Assembly: GCA_036362985.1 (NCBI GenBank) | Contig: JAYGXS010000005.1 | Coordinates: forward strand, 30,941,439-31,005,438 | Reading direction: 5' to 3' | Origin: Ligula intestinalis | Taxonomy: Eukaryota; Platyhelminthes; Cestoda; Diphyllobothriidea; Diphyllobothriidae | Length of the DNA stretch: 64,000 nucleotides | Shown here: positions 58,146 through 64,000 of the stretch, piece after piece | Position numbering within the stretch: the stretch's first letter is position 1 | How the letters are laid out: the number at the start of each line of letters is the position of its first letter | The notes under the pieces: model-generated | Told to the model about the DNA's origin: nothing | Databases searched by the model: none | What the model saw: the letters and a program-made list of their open reading frames with translations, nothing else | Made by a program: the position numbers and the translations under genes

Positions 58146-58670
58146 CTCGTCCCCTCATGCCTTGAGGTTTACTCGGTAGTCTTGACAGCGGCTGGTGATA
58201 TAGGCGGAGGAACAAAGACGGAATGGTCATTTCCAACTTAATAGCTTGCAGTAACCAGCTACATCGAAGAAACCCAGGCGGTGCATCAGTTGCGGCCTCT
58301 GGGTTGGAGTCTAACGCACTGTGACACGAGTTCGTTTTGTCATCGGTTCCGATCGGGCATATTAGCAATGGTAAATGGGCACACACCGATCGATCACGGA
58401 ATTCACACCTTTTACTGTGCCCTGGGGCTCGCTCTTGAGCCCCGCTAACAGCTGCTTGCGTATCACAGACATTGAAGACAAATAAATAGAAAACTGGAGT
58501 GGCCGCTTCTGGTTTGCTAAACATCCTCAGCCAGGCGTACTCAATCCCGTCAGCTGCTGTCGCGTATATTAGCCATAGAAGACAAGCGTCCATGGATTGC
58601 GTTACAGGACCTTCTCATTCCGGTGTGCTTTAGGGCTGGCTCTCGGGTCCCACCAAAAGCCATACTGTGG
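58146..58670. other. Region without supported gene
   Basis: A 151-codon minus-strand frame (58138-58593) starts within SINE-like sequence and contains no recognisable motif. 58480-58550 resembles the SINE at 58815-58880. Confidence 0.35.
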
Positions 58671-58679
58671 CTAGCATAT

Positions 58680-58784
58680 TACAGTAGTCGCCGGTTATTA
58701 GGCCCACCTCGGGCCCAGACCAAATTGGGCTTAATAAGTGGATGGGCCTATTATCCGTGGGCTTAGTAATCGGCGACTACTGTA
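58680..58784. mobile_element. 105-base MITE with perfect-looking ends
   Basis: Begins TACAGTAGTCGCCGGTTATT and ends with the complement (AATCGGCGACTACTGTA). Internal AGGCCCACCTCGGGCCC and GGGCTTAATAAG form further pairing. TA at both borders fits Tc1/mariner/pogo-type insertion. Confidence 0.85.
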
Positions 58785-58814
58785 TAAGCAGAATTAAATT
58801 GTTGCCGAAGACAA

Positions 58815-58880
58815 GGGAGATTGGAGTGGCCATTTCGGGCTTATTAGCTGTCATCAGCCAGCGAAGTCTAATCCCAAGTT
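58815..58880 (+). repeat. SINE fragment
   Basis: GGAGTGGCCATTTCGGGCTT then ATTAGCTGTCATCAGCCAGCG matches blocks at 37975-38010 and 58480-58550. Confidence 0.45.
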
Positions 58881-59795
58881 TCACAGCGCTGAAGATCTTA
58901 TGCTCTTGCTGTCAGCCCTCGTATTTCCTTTACTGAGTGGGAAAGTAGATTTGGAAGCCTTCTGGCAGTCCTTTTGAATATATATTTTCAAATTGCTATT
59001 AAAGACTTTCATTTTCCCAGACAGGAGTGGCATTTTTCTTCTCTTTCGAAAAGTTCCGAACCATAAACTTCGAACCTTTATTTCCAAAAAGCATCCATTT
59101 CAAGATTCCTTCCATTTGCAGTGACTGCAAGCTCTTTAAAGGCCATTTGTCCGAACAAAATCCTGCTTCGCTTTAAGCGTCTTTTGTGACCCCCTGTTTT
59201 CGGTAGCGCACTTGTAAGGAGACCATGCGCTTATACTCTAAGCCAAAAGGCCAACGTCTGCATTTCCTGCGAATATATATTTACTTTGTTATAGCTCCTA
59301 AATCAATCAAGTACCAAATATTGTTTGTATTTCCGACAGCAACAGCCGTAGTGAAGTATCTCAGTATCGCCCTCTCGTTCGCCTGCTGAAAAAATGCTAA
59401 CTGCATCAAACCAAATAGGCCGTTGTGCTTTGATTAAAAGATCGTGTGAAGCAGGGCACGTTTGCATCTGAAGAAGAACACTGTACGAACTGAAAAGTGA
59501 AGTTTAGATACGTGAAGATGTATAATGAACCACAATGATGAACTTATTTTAACTTCTCATCAAGAATTTTAGTAACAAGTGTTTGGAGTCTTCAGGGGTC
59601 AATTTTCGCGGTAATTTCCATCGTACATGACCAGTTGAGGCGTTTGAATTTGGAAAAAATTATGACACACCTAGATAGGCGAACAAGGACACTGAGAGCA
59701 GAGTCTATTGTTATTCTGCAAGGGATTACCTGACCGTATTGTTTACTGGTTTGCCCTTTTTGCAGAATACATAGATGCCAACTAGATTACGCATC

Positions 59796-60970
59796 CTAAA
59801 TGTTGACTTGCATGAGGGGATAAGCTCCGGTTTCAAGCACCTGGACTACGTACTCAGCGAAGTAGCCAGGCATCTGGAGCTCATTGGTATTTTCTCGAAT
59901 TGGTTCGTACACCTTGCCATCGGAAGGTAAATACGCAATTTGACAGGAATCAAGTACCATCAAAAGGCTCAGCATACGTCCACATACGGCAAAAGGATTA
60001 TCCATGGAGTATTGTAGTGGTTGTACTCGGATCATTACGATTATCAGATCGAATCCCCGCTTATTAGTAAAAGGCAGAGGTCACCAGAATGAGGGCTATA
60101 TTTTGCAGAGAACCTTGAGTTGCTGCCTCATGCAGCAGTAGTCACTGGCAACGCCAGTGGCTATGGTTGACTGCGTCCACATTTGTGTGAGATGGCAGTG
60201 GCTGTTGCTTTAGGATGATTGTGGAGCGAGTTCAAGTGGTGTGCATTGCCCGGGAGGGTTTCGCCCGTAAAAGCCCCGCGGCGTTGGCTGGGGTAGCATG
60301 CACAAGTAGCCCTGAGGGAGCCGCGACTATCTGGGCGCGTGTGTGAGAGTGGATATCGGTCAAGGGTCTTCAGGTCAGCCAGTCGGGAACAGTTGCCTGC
60401 GAAGACACATGACGCCGACACAGCGAGCATTGGGCGGGTTACCGAATTGTTGGATGTCCGCCACAGTATTCGTGCGTTATTCAATAAGGCAATAGAGCAT
60501 AAGGCTACATGCAGGACACTGAAGGTCTTTTAGCTGCGTTATAAGAAAAACTGCATCGAACGTGAGAATAGGTCTGAGTGTTGGGAATGCCGCTGTTCCC
60601 ATGATGATTCACACGCAAAGGCATCGTGCGAACTACCTGGCGGCCTGCCAGCTATGTCTACTCAATTCTGATTGACCCATTGTCCCGAGCACTTTCTCTC
60701 ACACGTCCCTTTGAATGCGCTAAGTCTTTGTGTGAGAATGACTTACGCTAACGTGCTTTGCTGAATAGACGCGGCTTTGGTGGTCTTTGTTTTCTCTCGT
60801 ATCGGGCTTTGGGAACCGGGGTCGGCTAGCTCACCGTTCATTCTAATTAAAAGTACCAGGCGCGGGTCATAACTCTCAGCGCTTCCGAAGCCATGCTTAG
60901 AAATGGGCATGGCATTTATCTGATAATCGATGGGATTTCCCAGGACACATTCGGCTGTCCACTTAAAGGA
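59796..60970 (-). CDS. Two exons of an unrecognised gene, minus strand
   Basis: Exon 60970-60835 follows a TTTTTTTAATCAG acceptor, is open for 45 codons (FKWTAECVLGNPIDYQINAM, HGFGSAESYDPRLVLLIRMN) and ends at a GTGAGC donor in phase 1. Exon 60059-59796 follows TTTTACTAATAAG and is open for 87 codons to TAG (GFDLIIVMIRVQPLQYS, YEPIRENTNELQMPGYFAEY). The second exon needs phase 0, so at least one exon between them is missing from the model or they belong to different transcripts. Composition is typical of a folded globular protein. No family recognised. Confidence 0.4.
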
Positions 60971-61019
60971 CTGATTAAAAAAACTCACGTGTTCCGGAAA
61001 GTAAATTCTTTGACAAGGA

Positions 61020-62280
61020 AAGGAATCCAGTAATAGCAGGCAAACATATTAAGGTGCATTTCTTTGGAGGTTGACTGAACTAATGAAGTACGAGCGACGG
61101 GTTGTATTTACCACCGGCGCCAAGCCCGCAAACCGTCACGTGACTTCGATACTCTACCTCCTTCTGGGACAGCCCATCACGGGTGCCGTAGACAGCTATT
61201 AGCCAAGCAGTTGATCAAGCAGCCAGCGACTCACTCTCGCATGACGCTTATGCACTTACGCCCACAACAGGCAAACAGAGAGACGCGCGCGCAGGGGCTT
61301 CAGACCACCACTGGGTTTCTGCATATAATAAACAACTTCTACTGGTCTTACCCCTCTTTTTTTCTGCACAAAACTGGGCGTTGTAATAGTAGTGCTCTGA
61401 GCAGACTCATGGTTCAGAACCCTACACATTTTATTTGTCAATAAATTGCCGTACGATAAGAAGGCCGCACATATAGAAGCATGTCCTCCCATCTGAAGAG
61501 CGAAATAAGTGCCAGATAGGCAGACATGGTTAGTGCGAAGGGTGTTGAGCGGTTTCCCTGTAAACTGCCCCCGTGCTGTTAAAAAGATTCATCTCACAGT
61601 AGTTCACAGACATCAACTTTGGCAAGGACATCTTTTTTTTTCTCCTTAATGGCTTTGCTTCTTCCACCATAAAATGAAATTTGCTCCCTAATATAACTGC
61701 AGGATAATTTATTTTTTACCATATGCTCTATCTAACAGGAATACGGAGGGCTACAAAGCTCTGTCTGTTTTTATCCTATATTTGCTAAAAAAATAGAGAT
61801 GTAGACGATGTAACCACCTGCTCTTTCCGAAGTCTCAGTGGTCTTACAATCTCAAGGAAATGTCCTAAGATTTGCTTGTTAAGACGACTTTTAGTCTAAG
61901 ATGTCAACAGTCGAGTGCTCAGTTAAATCAATCTGCTTCAACAGGGTGACTAGTGTTGGTATCGAGTGAAAATATGTATGCCAAAGATGTAAACGCAGGA
62001 ACAGAAATGTTGTTGGCCTCGAGTTCCCTTAGCACGAGCTTTGGAAATGTTTCGCGTGGTGCCGGTTTAAGGCAGGACGTGAACTGAGAACGGGAGACAA
62101 CGCAGTTGGGGGCTCGTAGAGACGCGGCAGGGTATTTGGCATGCGGACACGTCGTAGACAGAAGGCTGTTCAATCAGCACAAAGAAGGTCTGAACCCATG
62201 TACGTGACTTTGATTGGTCGCATATCGCGTGCATGCGGTTCGACGTCTGGTCAGTATGCATAGCATATGTTATGCATTGA
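61020..62280. other. Mostly unassigned; possible minus-strand exon at 61928-62173
   Basis: The minus-strand frame ending at 61928 reads PRETFPKLVLRELEANNISV near its end and resembles a terminal exon, but no start or splice partner was found. Confidence 0.25.
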
Positions 62281-62289
62281 GAACGGAAG

Positions 62290-62400
62290 GCAGTTTGTAG
62301 GCAGCACAAATGTAGTTTAGATGAAACAGAAGGCTGCTTGTAGGCAGAAGGTCGTGTAGGCAAAACAGAGGACTGTCTGTAGGCAAGACGTGCACTGGGG
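62290..62400. repeat. Degenerate short tandem repeat
   Basis: Three successive units of the form AGaaGGCtGttTGTAGGCAg-ac, about 50 bases apart. They create the internal repeats of a 195-codon minus-strand frame that is probably not a gene. Confidence 0.5.
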
Positions 62401-62625
62401 ACGAAGGCACAGTTCAAGTCAGGAGTCATGCTAACACCGCTGTGTAAATGGGTGGGGTAAATGTAATTGGCTGAACGCTGGCCAATCAAAATAAGGGCAG
62501 GGGTGAGCCGCTGGGCCGTCAGAACAAAGAAAGGGGTGACCAAGTGTCCATGACCTCGAGCAGCGTTTGACGCGCGCCTCGCGTCATGATGTCCCGACAC
62601 TACGGACGGGCATGCATAGCAGCCT

Positions 62626-62713
62626 ATGCAGAAGTCACCGGCTATTAAGCCCACTTCGGGCCCAGACCGAATTGGGCTTAATAAGCGGCGGGCGCATTAA
62701 CCGGAGCGTCCTA
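62626..62713. mobile_element. Second, eroded copy of the 105-base MITE
   Basis: ACCGGCTATTAAGCCCACTT, CGGGCCCAGACCGAATTGGG and CTTAATAAGCGG match 58692-58745 with few changes. The right end is truncated. Confidence 0.8.
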
Positions 62714-63114
62714 GTTCTTGATTAGCAAACGCAGGATAGGCACTATACATTGCATACGTACTGTATTATGTGTAGAGCTTGGTTATGCACAAGAAAAGAA
62801 TGGGGCTTGTCTGTGTTTTCGAGACCTAGGGAGGCTAGCCAGACGACCTCGGTATGCTTTGGGGTCACGCCTGTCGGCATCGTCTAGCGTGAGCCTGAAC
62901 GCATTGTTCCCTTTTTGTGAGAAGATTAAAAAAACTGGCTGCCTTTTCTTGACGGCCTCGTTTACCGCAACGAAGGTGGTGGCCTAAATCGAAATTGTGC
63001 TGGAAATCGAAAGATGAGATGCGGTTAGTGAGCTTCAACAACCACCCAATCAGCCACAAATGCAGTCATGCAAGTACACTGCGCACACATTGTAGCGCAC
63101 CTGAAGACAGAAGA

Positions 63115-63200
63115 AATTTCTGCAGGAGTCGCAAAATCAGGATTCGAATCCGGTTTCTTCTGCACCGCTGAGCAGCACAATTGCCACTGCAATACGAGGG
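63115..63200 (-). repeat. tRNA-derived fragment
   Basis: Minus strand contains TGCAGTGGCAATTGTGC and GGATTCGAATCCT (box B with self-complementary arms). The acceptor stem is missing. Confidence 0.4.
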
Positions 63201-63276
63201 AACGAGCTATGAGTGGTTTAAAAAAATAAAAGCGATGAACAACATATAAGCGCCATTTTAGATTCATTAACGGTTA

Positions 63277-63493
63277 AGAAGAAGAAGATGCGATCACTGG
63301 AACAAGGACTTTATTTTCCTGACGTTTCGGATTCCCCCGGGAATCCTTAATCATAGGTGGTCATAATACAGTCATGGTCACCCTATCTGCGCATGACCAT
63401 GACTGTATTATCACCACCTACGATTAAGGATTCCCGAGGAATCCGAACCGTCAGGAAAATAAAGTCCTTGTTCCAGTGATCGCATCTTCTTCT
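63277..63493. repeat. Head-to-head Penelope termini, long palindrome
   Basis: Left arm 63277-63382 and right arm 63393-63493 are complementary in about 90% of positions, around a centre of about 10 bases. Both arms carry the terminal set: AGAAGAAGATGCGATCACTG, CAAGGACTTTATTTTCCTGA and the stem GATTCCC...GGGAATC. The flank TGCTGCCTGGAACACG follows on the right only. Confidence 0.9.
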
Positions 63494-63529
63494 GCTGAAC
63501 TGCTGCCTGGAACACGTATATTCTCCTCT

Positions 63530-64000
63530 ATTGGAAATTATCGGTTTTTGCGAAAAAAGTAGTATTCGTAGTATTAGGTCCCAGGACGATCGATCATAGT
63601 GGAACCCAGCAGGCGCAAAAAATGAGCATGACCAGCGTGTTGGCAAGAGACACTGAAAACTCTGCATACGTTAAGATAAACTTTGGCTTAGTCAATTGGT
63701 GTGTGGATTGTGAGAAACTTAGCAAACGAATTTTAGTAATGAAGAACAACCGAAACCGGCTGACTGAGGTCATCGTGCTCTTACTGGAGCACAGCCAATT
63801 CCAACAGCTTAAAAACGAATAACTCGTCCGACAGGCAACCCAGGGATACCCTATCGAGGGAAATACCGAGTTCAAAAGCCGAACAACGATCAAGAAAATA
63901 TATCGAATTATCCTACCAGACCAAATGCCGGACAACTATGGCTCACTATTCAGCGAAAAGGCTGGTGTGGTGACAGAAGTCAGTCAGTTACACTTATACG
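63530..64000. other. Window end, nothing assigned
   Basis: Open frames on both strands (63594-63935 minus, 63622-63822 plus) overlap each other. The plus one has an amphipathic Asn/Lys/Glu-rich end but no motif. Confidence 0.3.

Noticed and set aside
62067..62654. 195-codon minus-strand open frame
   Set aside because: Begins inside the eroded MITE and its middle is built from a short degenerate tandem repeat; no constraint evident.
1..64000. CRISPR arrays, bacterial operons, rRNA genes
   Set aside because: No regularly spaced direct repeats of the right size, no ribosome-binding-site/operon layout, and no rRNA core sequences were seen; the DNA is eukaryotic.

Overview
This is nuclear DNA of a flatworm, most likely a tapeworm of the Diphyllobothriidea type. 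Four things support this: coding exons separated by very small introns (32, 42 and 35 bases in one gene) mixed with kilobase introns; an AT-rich background; abundant Penelope-like retroelement debris with GIY-YIG endonuclease domains; and an LTR primer-binding site of the CsRn1 type. No bacterial operons, CRISPR arrays, rRNA genes or convincing functional tRNA genes were seen. There is one 10-base N gap at 28744-28753. The species assignment is inference; the gene and repeat calls come from the sequence.

Layout. 1-1890 is a broken LINE copy cut by the window edge. 6697-14443 holds the best-supported gene: a complete six-exon B9D1 (ciliary transition-zone protein, 206 codons) whose fifth intron contains an antisense Penelope-like element. 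14726-18842 holds three smaller gene models on both strands, built from splice signals and consistent phases, without homology. 18-25 kb is repeat-rich (a short inverted-repeat family, a tRNA-derived SINE folded back on itself, Penelope termini, a G21 tract and a Penelope coding relic). 26.7-27.6 kb is a foldback DNA element. 28-36.8 kb contains weaker multi-exon models, including a likely multi-pass membrane protein on the minus strand. 37.9-42.4 kb is mostly SINE, LTR and GIY-YIG debris. 42.9-46 kb is a 1010-codon open frame encoding a basic, low-complexity protein; 46.6-47.5 kb and 50.5-51.4 kb hold two further small multi-exon models.

52.6-58.1 kb is the most structured region: two foldback elements of one family bracket a decayed short-chain dehydrogenase gene (HSD17B12-like), and the right-hand element is itself split by a fragment of a second Penelope family that ends in a 43-base palindrome. 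58.7-63.5 kb carries two copies of a roughly 100-base MITE, two or more minus-strand exons, and another Penelope-terminus palindrome.

The recurring theme is Penelope-like element ends found as head-to-head inverted pairs. These ends carry a conserved stem-loop followed by a GAAACGTCAGG-like box that resembles part of a hammerhead ribozyme core. Apart from B9D1, the dehydrogenase pseudogene and the transposon proteins, products could not be named. Splice-based models without homology are given modest confidence.
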